Source of the DNA: a bacterium
GTDB lineage: Bacteria; 4484-113; JAFGCY01
Assembly: GCA_016932385.1 (NCBI GenBank)
Contig: JAFGCY010000063.1
Location: 1 to 64,000, forward strand
Reading direction: 5' to 3'
Length of the DNA stretch: 64,000 bases
The position numbers were made by a program, and so were the translations under genes. Position 1 is the stretch's first letter. Every line of letters begins with the position of its first letter. The notes under the pieces were generated by a model. That model did no database searches. It saw nothing but the letters and a program-made list of their open reading frames with translations, and was not told where the DNA came from. Of this stretch, positions 45,241 through 52,396 are shown piece after piece.

Positions 45241-45391
45241 TATAATTAGATGCTTCTGTAGTTGGGCTGATCGAGCCTGCTGCAATCCTTGGCCCAAGGA
45301 TTGCGGGTTCTTGCTCATAGGCAGCACCTGTGTGCATCAACGTTCTACAGCTGATGTCCGGGCTGAACCAACCATTCCATGAGGTGAATGC
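45241..45391 (+). promoter_or_regulatory. Promoter and structured leader of the 618-residue protein gene
   Basis: TATAAT at 45241-45246 would start a transcript near 45253, leaving a leader of about 139 nt. The leader can form a three-way junction: closing stem CTGTAG (45256-45261) / CTACAG (45345-45350); arm 1 GAGC/GCTC (45273-45276, 45313-45316) capped by GCAATCCTT (45282-45290) / AAGGATTGC (45296-45304); arm 2 GCAC (45324-45327) / GTGC (45332-45335). The shape suggests a riboswitch or protein-binding leader. It matches no class I could recall. SD GAGGTG lies just before the ATG. Confidence 0.4.
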
Positions 45392-47248
45392 ATGACGGCA
45401 ACCGCCACCAGTGGTGCCGGAACCATCGGGTCGAGCCCACATTTGTTTCATATCCCAGTGATGGGCACGGGGTTTACGATCGACACCCCGCTGAAGGTGG
45501 CGCGGTACGGGATTGACTCCGTCGTGTCTCTGCTGGACGATCATCTGATCGAGCAGATACGCGAGTATCACAGCGCCAAAGCCGGTGATGCCTACGAGCC
45601 GATCACCACCAGAGCGGCTGACTATCGCGCGCGCCGAATCAGCGCTTATCTCGACTTGCTGCAGGTCCAGGTTGAGCGCCAGACGGAGGCCCTGCGCAAC
45701 AGCGATTTCGTCGCGGGCTCGGAGATCACACGCTACTTCGAACTGCTGCCGGATGGCCCGTTAAGCCAGCTGTACAAGAGTATGCTGGCGGAAGCCGATC
45801 CGCGGCTGAAGGCCGATCTACAGGCCAGGTTGCGGCGCAAGGTTGTCAGCGGCAGCATTGACGTCAATATCATGACCAAGGCCGACAGCCAGGCCTATCA
45901 GAAAGGTGCAATGGTGCCGCAGGAGCAATCCGTGGCCCACTCCGCGCTGCGCGGATATGCGCTTAGCCACCTCGACAATTCGGCCGTGGTCTTCTCGGCG
46001 GGATTGAACCAACGGTTGTATGCCTACGCGGCGCAGTTCGCGGACTTCTTTCCCGACCAGCACGGTCACCTGAAAAAACGTATCATCATCAAGGTCAGCG
46101 ACTACCGCTCCGCCTTGATCCAGGGTAAGTATCTGGCCCGTTTGGGGCTCTGGGTCTCGGAATTTCGCATTGAATCAGGCTTGAACTGCGGTGGACACGC
46201 GTTTTCCGGCCGCGGCTCCCTGATGGGGATTGTCCTGGCCGAGTTTAAAGCCCGGCGCAAGGAACTCAAAGAGCGGTTGCTTCAGGAATGCAACAAGGCG
46301 CTGGCCGCGGAGGGACGGCCTGTTTTCAACACCGAGCCCGCGTTGCGGATTACGGTGCAGGGCGGGATTTGTACGGCCCGCGAGCAGGATTACCTGCGCA
46401 AAGTCTGGGATGTCGACAGCGTAGGCTGGGGCACGCCGTTTTTGCTGGTGCCCGAAGCGACCAACGTGGACCGCGACCATCTGCGCAAACTGGTCCAAGC
46501 GTCGGAGCGGGATGTTTTCCTCAGCGACAGCTCCCCCCTGGGCGTGCCGTTTTGGAACCTGCGCCAGTCGGCCAGCGAGCAGGCTCGGCGCCGGCGGAAC
46601 CAGGCCAACAACCCGGGCAGCGCGTGCCCTAAAGGCTTTGCCAAACTCAGTACGGAGTTCAGCGACGAGCCCTTGTGCCCGGCCTCGCGAAGCTATCTGC
46701 GGTTGAAGCTGGCGCAACTGGACGAGACACCGATGCCCAACTGGCGCCGCCGGATGCTCAAGGACCAGGCGCTGGCGAAAGCGTGTATCTGCCATGACCT
46801 GGCGGGTGGAGCCAGCTTGCTGTATCAGTTGGATCCGACCGCCACGCCGGCGATCTGCTGCGGGCCTTCGATCGTCAACTTCAATCGGGTGGCAAGCCTG
46901 GATGAGATGGTTGGGCATATCTACGGCCGGCTCTCGATCCTGGGCAACCAGCGCTATGTCAATCACATGTACCGCGAGGTCCAGCTCTACGTGCAGGTTC
47001 TGCGCCGCGATGTTATCCGCTGCGCCCGCGGCCTGCTGGGTGTCCGGCCGACGCAGTTGGAGTCCGAGCGCCAGAGCCTGATCAGCCAGATCAGGCAGTA
47101 CCGCGAGTTTTACACGGAACTGCTGGATGTTCGGAGGGAGAAATACCTGCATGACCTGGAGCAGGCCATTCGCAGGTTGGAGCGAATTCCACTGGCTTCC
47201 GCCTTCCGCCGTTGGGCTCGCCGGCAGGCCTCGGCTTCGAAAGTCTGA
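45392..47248 (+). CDS. Conserved-looking 618-residue protein of unknown function
   Basis: A 618-residue soluble protein with no signal peptide or TM helix. It begins with PVMGTGFTIDTPLKVARYGIDSVVSLLDDHLIEQ, a pattern I recall from uncharacterised proteins of Bacteroidetes, and keeps the same style later (KVSDYRSALIQGKYLARLGLWVSEFRIESGLNCGGHAFSG). The first 300 residues look like a TIM-barrel enzyme core, perhaps flavin-dependent, with a Cys in LNCGGH. The second half has more cysteines (GGICTAREQD, CPKGFAKLSTEF, CPASRSYLRL, ACICHDL, ICCGPSI), which may bind a metal or cluster. A long helical end follows. I cannot name the reaction. It is followed by a strong terminator. Confidence 0.75.
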   Translation: MTATATSGAGTIGSSPHLFHIPVMGTGFTIDTPLKVARYGIDSVVSLLDDHLIEQIREYHSAKAGDAYEPITTRAADYRARRISAYLDLLQVQVERQTEALRNSDFVAGSEITRYFELLPDGPLSQLYKSMLAEADPRLKADLQARLRRKVVSGSIDVNIMTKADSQAYQKGAMVPQEQSVAHSALRGYALSHLDNSAVVFSAGLNQRLYAYAAQFADFFPDQHGHLKKRIIIKVSDYRSALIQGKYLARLGLWVSEFRIESGLNCGGHAFSGRGSLMGIVLAEFKARRKELKERLLQECNKALAAEGRPVFNTEPALRITVQGGICTAREQDYLRKVWDVDSVGWGTPFLLVPEATNVDRDHLRKLVQASERDVFLSDSSPLGVPFWNLRQSASEQARRRRNQANNPGSACPKGFAKLSTEFSDEPLCPASRSYLRLKLAQLDETPMPNWRRRMLKDQALAKACICHDLAGGASLLYQLDPTATPAICCGPSIVNFNRVASLDEMVGHIYGRLSILGNQRYVNHMYREVQLYVQVLRRDVIRCARGLLGVRPTQLESERQSLISQIRQYREFYTELLDVRREKYLHDLEQAIRRLERIPLASAFRRWARRQASASKV

Positions 47249-47282
47249 TCACCCGACGCCCGAAATTCAGCTGAAAAAACAA

Positions 47283-47330
47283 AAGAGAGAAAGCCGGATG
47301 TATTTCTACTTCCGGCTCACTCTCTTTTTT
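47283..47330. terminator. Bidirectional terminator between convergent genes
   Basis: A long stem (AAGAGAGAAAGCCGGA, 47283-47298, with TCCGGCTCACTCTCTT, 47311-47326, two mismatches), preceded by A residues and followed by T residues. It can stop both the gene at 45392 (plus) and the cysteine-rich gene (minus). Confidence 0.9.
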
Positions 47331-47343
47331 GCCAGTTGGATAG

Positions 47344-47422
47344 CCGTCAGTATCCCCCCTGACGGTAGGGATCCCGGCTCTAGGTGCCAGGGTTCCCGAT
47401 CTTTCGATCGGAATTGAACCCT
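47344..47422 (-). other. Two hairpins at the 3' end of the cysteine-rich gene
   Basis: A perfect double stem overlaps the stop codon: AGGGTTC/GAACCCT outer (47416-47422 and 47389-47395), an AATT bulge, CCGATC/GATCGG inner (47406-47411 and 47396-47401) and a GAAA tetraloop on the minus strand. Next comes CCGTCAG/CTGACGG (47344-47350, 47359-47365) beside a GGGATCCC palindrome (47368-47375). They may stabilise the 3' end of an abundant mRNA. They precede the terminator at 47283. Confidence 0.55.
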
Positions 47423-48209
47423 AGCACTTACCGCACTTCTTAGTGCACTTCTTCTTGGTGCAGACCGGACGGTCGCACTCCTTACCCACTACGCGGGTGC
47501 TACCGATCATCGGGCAACCGTCGCCGCAGCCTGTATTGTCACAATCCCAGCAGGCCACGCAAAGCGGGAAGTCGTTCTGGCAACAATCACCAGCGCACAG
47601 GTAGCCGCTGTACATCGTTGTCCAGTTCGCGAAGTCGAGGTCCTTGACCAAGCAGATCAGATCGTTGCCGATCATCCACAGCTTCTCACCGTACATCGCG
47701 AGATCAGCGTAGTTACGCTCCTCGCCACGGCCGAGCTCGTCCTCGATGTTGCCGAGCACCTTGGTGCCCTCATTGGCCTTGGTCGCGATACGAGACACGA
47801 TCTTATCCATGTTCGGATAGAAGTTGTACGTATCCAGCTCGTCGGTGATCGTGTTGATCTGAACGATCGTCGCGTTGATCATATCGACGTGCAGCTGCCA
47901 AGCCAACGGATCGATGATGTGCTCATTGCTGCGGCCCAGAACCACGATCTCCGCCTCGATGTTCTCGCGTACGCAGCTCTCCTGGAAGATGAGCCACTCG
48001 TAGTTGAAACCGTCGAGTTGCAAGGACAGACCATGGTCCCGGTACTGGCAAGCCAGATCACTAAGGTTGCGGATGTACTTCACCGCGCTGAACTGATCAA
48101 CGGCGGAACCAGCACCACCTGAAATAGCAGGCATGTGGTCACCGGCGAACGCCGGAGCAGCCAGACCGAGAAGCATGGCAACCATCAGGGCCATCATGAT
48201 TTTGCGCAT
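47421..48209 (-). CDS. Secreted cysteine-rich protein
   Basis: A 262-residue exported protein: signal peptide (MRKIMMALMVAMLLGLAAPAFA), a mainly helical middle with few cysteines, and a C-terminal 65 residues with about 16 cysteines in short spacings (AGDCCQND, CVACWDCDN, CGDGCP, CTKKKCTKKCGKC). The tail resembles small metal-binding or disulphide-knotted modules and ends on Cys. Start ATG 48209 is chosen over GTG 48221 because AGGAGG overlaps the GTG and sits 11 nt before the ATG. Its codon use is less GC-biased than the neighbours. A near-consensus promoter lies upstream, so it is probably one of the most strongly expressed genes here. I do not recognise the family. Confidence 0.85.
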   Translation of the reverse strand: MRKIMMALMVAMLLGLAAPAFAGDHMPAISGGAGSAVDQFSAVKYIRNLSDLACQYRDHGLSLQLDGFNYEWLIFQESCVRENIEAEIVVLGRSNEHIIDPLAWQLHVDMINATIVQINTITDELDTYNFYPNMDKIVSRIATKANEGTKVLGNIEDELGRGEERNYADLAMYGEKLWMIGNDLICLVKDLDFANWTTMYSGYLCAGDCCQNDFPLCVACWDCDNTGCGDGCPMIGSTRVVGKECDRPVCTKKKCTKKCGKC

Positions 48210-48249
48210 TTTTCTAGTCACCTCCTCGTCGCGCAGAATATGAGTGAGA

Positions 48250-48276
48250 ATTATAGCACGTTCTATTAACTGTCAA
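48250..48276 (-). promoter_or_regulatory. Strong promoter of the cysteine-rich protein gene
   Basis: Minus strand: perfect -35 TTGACA (48276-48271), perfect extended -10 TGC-TATAAT (48258-48250), spacer 15 nt, then a leader of about 35 nt ending in GAGGAGGTG. These are the best promoter elements in the window; the spacer is 2 nt shorter than ideal. Confidence 0.75.
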
Positions 48277-48313
48277 GCCCCGAATTACGATAAGAATCAG
48301 ATAACCAAGGAAT

Positions 48314-50017
48314 TTAATCTACCAGTAACCCTAATTCCAGCCCCGCGCTCTCACGGGCGAAATCCCAGTACAGGCCGATTTCGTATGTTTTCTGCCTCTT
48401 CAACGCGCTGACGCGCAGCTGGTTGAATTCCTCTTCCGCGATGTCATAAATGCCGCGTACGACATGCCGCCAGTCCCGATGCAACCGGACGCTGGTCATA
48501 AAATCGACCTCGCGCTGGCGGACTTCGTCGAAGCTGAACAGCGCATCGCCCTTGATCCGGTGCCCGCGGTAGATGATGAAATGGTCAAAGCCATCCCGGC
48601 TGTAGATCAGCCCGCCCATCAGCCCCGAAACGTGGTAGTGCTGATTGGCGTCCGCGTAATCCACATAGCGCCCAGTCAGGGCCGAGGTGATGTAGAGGTT
48701 GTCGGCGATCGGGATCAGCGGCAACTCGGCAATCCCGTCAATGTAAAACCGCGTGTCCTCGTTGCGCTCGGCGGGAATACCCAGATCGGGCTGGCCCGCC
48801 GTGAAGGTGCTGATCTTGCCGTACTCGGAGTTGATCTTCAGATTGCGCAGCCAATCGCTGTTTATATCCAGGTCCTGGCGGAGGATCAGGTTCAGGTCCG
48901 AGCGCCGCTCGACCGTTGTGCGATTGATGTCGAAGTCCGAGCGCGTGCCCGATTCGGCGCCCAGCTCGATACCCGGCAGCGGTTCGGAATAGACGTAAAT
49001 GTTGGTCAGCAGGCCGTATTCGTTGGCATAGTCCAGCAGGCAGTTGGCCTTGACGGCATTCAGATCGGCGTGGACGGCCTGTTTCCAGGCGATGCCGACG
49101 TCCTTTTCAAACCGGATGATCGGGAAATCAAGGCTGATCATCCGCTCGCCACCTTCCAGCGACCGGGTCAGCATCGGCCAGGAGATCAGCTCGATACCGG
49201 AGACATGCAAGGAGATGTTGCGGAATTTCACCTGGTTGGTGCGCGTCAGCCGCATCTCGTCCGCGTGCAGGAACAGGTCCGGATCGGGGCGTGGATGGTG
49301 GCTGAGGGTGACATTCGTCAGCGAGTATTCACGGCTGTTGGCATCCAGCGACAGCCGGGCCCGTCCGGCCGTCACGCGGATGGTCTCGGGCAAGGGCGCG
49401 TAGATGTCGTTGCCGAAAGCGGCCCGCGGCCCGCGCATGCTCAGCCGCTCCTCGCTGACCAGCAAGGCCAGAGGCAGGTTGACGCTGACGCCGCTGACAT
49501 CCAATGTGCCCATCAGCGGGTCGTAGTACAACTCGTCGCATTCCAGCTTGAGATCGTCGTTCTGCAGGCTGAGCGATACGTTGCCGACCAGCTCAGCCTC
49601 GCCGGAATTGGTGTCAAAGGTTAGGCGGTCGGCGCCGGCGACCAGCGTCTGTCCTTCGACCAGCGATGTGATGTACAACGTGCCGCTGTAAGCCGTCACC
49701 ACGCCTTCTTCGCTGACGCTGGTACTGGACGCCTCCAGCCGGTCCGGCAGTCCACCCGTATCGGGCATCGCGCCGGCGTAGAACACCTGCCGGTCGGTTT
49801 CGGTGTGATAATTCACCGGCTCCGCATCGATGTATTCCTCGGGGAAGAAGTACGAAAGGCGCGTAACCCTCTCGGCGAGGTCGTCTCGGTCCTCCGATTG
49901 GGCCTGGCACGGCTGAATCAAGAGCAGTTGCGCGCAGGCGGCCAGCCAGAGCAGCATGTAAAGCGTACGCTGACGCCGACCGCCAGCAGCCCCGAATTCA
50001 ACGCCTTCCTTCCTCAA
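48314..50017 (-). CDS. Second LptD/OstA-like outer-membrane protein
   Basis: A 567-residue exported protein. After a signal peptide (RRQRTLYMLLWLAACAQLLLIQPCQA) comes an OstA-like part: repeated strand pairs of the LptA/LptD jellyroll (LVAGADRLTFDTNSGEAELVGNVSL, DLKLECDELYYDP, EYSLTNVTLSHHP, VKFRNISLHV). The C-terminal half (about 300-567) has alternating strands (YIDGIAELPLIPIADNLYITSALTGRYVDY, YEIGLYWDFARESAGLELGLLV) like an LptD barrel. It is shorter than typical LptD (about 780) and shows no obvious LptD cysteine pairs. A separate, long LptD is at the right edge, so this is a paralogue with its own role. The start is uncertain; TTG 50017 fits the signal peptide and lies 9 nt after TAGAAT. 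Confidence 0.72.
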   Translation of the reverse strand: MRKEGVEFGAAGGRRQRTLYMLLWLAACAQLLLIQPCQAQSEDRDDLAERVTRLSYFFPEEYIDAEPVNYHTETDRQVFYAGAMPDTGGLPDRLEASSTSVSEEGVVTAYSGTLYITSLVEGQTLVAGADRLTFDTNSGEAELVGNVSLSLQNDDLKLECDELYYDPLMGTLDVSGVSVNLPLALLVSEERLSMRGPRAAFGNDIYAPLPETIRVTAGRARLSLDANSREYSLTNVTLSHHPRPDPDLFLHADEMRLTRTNQVKFRNISLHVSGIELISWPMLTRSLEGGERMISLDFPIIRFEKDVGIAWKQAVHADLNAVKANCLLDYANEYGLLTNIYVYSEPLPGIELGAESGTRSDFDINRTTVERRSDLNLILRQDLDINSDWLRNLKINSEYGKISTFTAGQPDLGIPAERNEDTRFYIDGIAELPLIPIADNLYITSALTGRYVDYADANQHYHVSGLMGGLIYSRDGFDHFIIYRGHRIKGDALFSFDEVRQREVDFMTSVRLHRDWRHVVRGIYDIAEEEFNQLRVSALKRQKTYEIGLYWDFARESAGLELGLLVD

Positions 50018-50026
50018 GACGCCATG

Positions 50027-50032
50027 ATTCTA
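50027..50032 (-). promoter_or_regulatory. Extended -10 box before the LptD-like gene
   Basis: TGC-TAGAAT on the minus strand, the same extended -10 as at 31315 and 33248, 9 nt before TTG 50017. The transcript would have at most a few nt of leader. Confidence 0.35.
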
Positions 50033-50126
50033 GCACCTGCTGTGGATAGGTGTTGATACTTCGTGGAAAGATGCCCGTCGGCCAGGGTTAGTCGGGGTTC
50101 CCGCGGCGGTTAGTTGCCTGACGCCG

Positions 50127-50648
50127 CTACGGCAGACTCAGCCGGTAATCATAATCAGCCGTGCCTTCGGCGAGTGCCTGGTTCTGGCTGTCTGCCGGCG
50201 CGGTGGACAGGACCTCCACCGGGAAACTGACGTTCTCCATGCAGAAGGTGCAGCTTTCTCCGCTCATCTCGCAGATGGAGCACTGGAGCTTGAAGGGAAC
50301 CTTCAGCGTGCCGTCGTCGGTACCCAGTTTCAGGTAGACCGGGATTTCGATCGTATGGCGCGGCAGGTAAGACTCGATGGTGAAGTCCCAGACCGTTTTC
50401 TTGACCGTGAACGGGGCTTCCTTGAGATACTCCTCGTCGAACTGGACTCGAATCGGCACCAGGTAATTCAGATGCCACTGCGACGGGGCCTTGAGGTTCA
50501 GCGCCAGCGTTACGTTCGCGCCCGGTGCGAAGCTGGGCGGCGGCAGAGTTTCTTCCGTCTCGGACTTGGCGATGTCGGGATCGGCGGCGGCCGTGACCAG
50601 AATGACCAGCCAGCCAGCCAGGCAGATTAACAACGCGCGCTTGAACAT
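50127..50648 (-). CDS. Exported protein with CxxC motif, DsbD-N-like
   Basis: A 173-residue exported protein (signal peptide FKRALLICLAGWLVILVTAAA). The mature part looks like an immunoglobulin-like beta sandwich: VTLALNLKAPSQWHLNYLVPIRVQF, TIESYLPRHTIEIPVYL and KVPFKLQCSICEMSGESCTFCMENVSFPVEVL. It has two C-x-x-C pairs (C-S-I-C and C-T-F-C) where DsbD N-domains have their redox cysteines. That suggests a thiol-disulphide or metal (copper/haem) handling role in the periplasm. The match to DsbD-alpha is by pattern and position only. SD GAGGT before ATG 50648. The LptD-like gene lies downstream in the same direction, 109 nt away. Confidence 0.7.
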   Translation of the reverse strand: MFKRALLICLAGWLVILVTAAADPDIAKSETEETLPPPSFAPGANVTLALNLKAPSQWHLNYLVPIRVQFDEEYLKEAPFTVKKTVWDFTIESYLPRHTIEIPVYLKLGTDDGTLKVPFKLQCSICEMSGESCTFCMENVSFPVEVLSTAPADSQNQALAEGTADYDYRLSLP

Positions 50649-50739
50649 ATTCACCTCAACAATGCAATTGCTGATACCAGCAATCACGCCTAATTATCGC
50701 CGCCGGCAGCCGCCGGCATAAACAGCCGGGGCAAACTTG

Positions 50740-50745
50740 TATAAT
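50740..50745 (+). promoter_or_regulatory. -10 box of the dehydrogenase gene, leaderless arrangement
   Basis: TATAAT, exactly 6 nt before ATG 50752. No Shine-Dalgarno sequence is present. Confidence 0.5.
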
Positions 50746-50751
50746 CTACTA

Positions 50752-51705
50752 ATGATAAAAGTAGGCGTAATCGGCGCCGGTAATATGGGCCGGCATCACG
50801 TCCGGATTTACAGCGAGATTGAACAATGCGAATTGGTCGGCCTGGCTGATCCCGATGAGAGCCGCGCCGAGCTGGCTGATACCTTTAAAACGCAATATTA
50901 TGTCGATCACAAAAGACTGCTGGAAAAGCAGCCGCAGCTTGTAACGATCGCGGCGCCGACAACCAACCACGTGGAACTGGCGCGCGATGCCCTGGATGCT
51001 GGATGCCACCTGTTGATCGAGAAGCCGATCAGCGCGGAAGTGCAGCCGGCCCGCGATCTGGTCGAGTATGCCCGGCAAAAGGAGCGGATGATCGCCGTCG
51101 GGCACATCGAGCGATTCAACCCAGCCATCGTAGCCTTGAAAAGCCTGATCGACATCGGCGAACTCGGTGATGTGCTGACCGTGCACAATCTGCGGGTCAG
51201 CCCTTATCACGGGCGGATTCTGGACACCGGCATTGTTCTGGACATCGGCGTGCACGATGTCGACCTGATCAGCATGCTGATGGGCGGGCGCGGCAGCAGC
51301 GTGTTCGCGACCGGCTTCCAGCGGATCCACAGCCATGAAGATCATGCCGTGATCCAGGTGGCCTTCGCCGACGGCCGGTCGGGCGTGGTGGAGCTGAGCT
51401 GGAACGCGCCCTACCGGATCCGCCACATCCTGGTTTCCGGCGCGCGGCGCTATGCGCTCTGCGACCTGATCGACCAGCGCCTGGTGGTGTACGAGGAAGA
51501 CGCCGCCGCCAACCGCCTGATGCCGGTGCCCAAGCCGGTGGCGAAGGGCGAGCCGCTGCGCGCCGAGCTGGAAAGCGTGATCGAGTGTGTGGAAAAGGGC
51601 ACGCCGCCGGTCTGCAAACCCGACGACAGCATCTATGCCCTGGAGGCCTGTCTGGCGGCGCTGAAGAGCATGAAATCGGGCCAGGCGGAGAAGGTCGGCG
51701 GCTAG
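50752..51705 (+). CDS. Gfo/Idh/MocA-family NAD(P)-dependent dehydrogenase
   Basis: A 317-residue oxidoreductase. The Rossmann loop is GVIGAGNMGRHH (nucleotide binding), with APTTNHVELARDALDAGCHLLIEKP, whose E-K-P is the family catalytic segment, then VGHIERFNPA (family G-x-x-x-R-F-x-P). The C-terminal domain has the large beta sheet (IQVAFADGRSGVVELSWNAPY). Substrates of this family are mostly sugars and inositols. The short form without extra segments and the GHIERFNPA style match UDP-sugar or scyllo-inositol-type enzymes, but no substrate can be fixed. It is alone, convergent with the small membrane protein downstream. Confidence 0.9.
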   Translation: MIKVGVIGAGNMGRHHVRIYSEIEQCELVGLADPDESRAELADTFKTQYYVDHKRLLEKQPQLVTIAAPTTNHVELARDALDAGCHLLIEKPISAEVQPARDLVEYARQKERMIAVGHIERFNPAIVALKSLIDIGELGDVLTVHNLRVSPYHGRILDTGIVLDIGVHDVDLISMLMGGRGSSVFATGFQRIHSHEDHAVIQVAFADGRSGVVELSWNAPYRIRHILVSGARRYALCDLIDQRLVVYEEDAAANRLMPVPKPVAKGEPLRAELESVIECVEKGTPPVCKPDDSIYALEACLAALKSMKSGQAEKVGG

Positions 51706-51757
51706 GTCTTCCGCTTGTTACGGAAGTAGGCCCGTGTCTCGTCGATCTCCTTTTGGA

Positions 51758-52180
51758 TCAGCGCCGGGTCTTCAAGCGGGGCGGGGGCGGTTTGACTTCG
51801 CCGGTGTCCGACTTGTGACGGTAGCGCGGCCAGGCCATAAACGCGCAATAGCCGCCGGTGACGAACGTCATGAAGCGGATCCAGCCGATATTGGCCACGG
51901 GCCGGCCCAGCACGTCATTCAGTTCGCTCAGCCAGAACTGCCCGACGATCAGCAGGACGGCCAGTGTGGCGAAGACCACCATTACGCCGACCGGCTTGGC
52001 CCGGTAAACCCAGCCGGAGCGTGGATTAATGTAGTGCGGATTCTGCTTCTCATAGGCGCGGTTGGTCAGGGAAAACGACTCATAGCCATCAAGACCGAAC
52101 CCGGCTTTATAGGCTTCGTCCGCAATGGTTGGAGTCGGCTTTGTCCCTGCTGTTCCGGCGTGTGGTGTGTCGTTCTGCAT
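51758..52180 (-). CDS. Small membrane protein of unknown function
   Basis: A 140-residue protein with an N-terminal soluble, charged part (about 60 residues, including ADEAYKAGFGLDGYESFSL) and two TM helices (PVGVMVVFATLAVLLIVGQFWL and IGWIRFMTFVTGGYCAFMAW), then a Pro/Arg-rich tail. The ATG at 52180 has GGGGA 5 nt upstream. TATAAT (minus, 52202-52197) precedes it with a short leader. No family recognised. Confidence 0.6.
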   Translation of the reverse strand: MQNDTPHAGTAGTKPTPTIADEAYKAGFGLDGYESFSLTNRAYEKQNPHYINPRSGWVYRAKPVGVMVVFATLAVLLIVGQFWLSELNDVLGRPVANIGWIRFMTFVTGGYCAFMAWPRYRHKSDTGEVKPPPPRLKTRR

Positions 52181-52396
52181 TCGGTCCCCGTACCGCATTA
52201 TACCGGCGGAATGGGCCAGGACAGCGCGCGCGGAATCTAATACAGGTCACAAACGGCCTGAACCGGTGCCCCGGTTTATCCCGTCCACCGGTACCCTCAT
52301 TTCAGGATAATTTCAGTTATCATTGCCTGTACGACGGGGCAAGGGATTGAAACCTGTTCCGGTACGGAATGATAAGCTCCGTGATTGGAGGTTGCG

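Noticed and set aside
48210..48221. GTG 48221 as start of the cysteine-rich protein
   Set aside because: The codon overlaps the Shine-Dalgarno sequence; ATG 48209 has the correct spacing.
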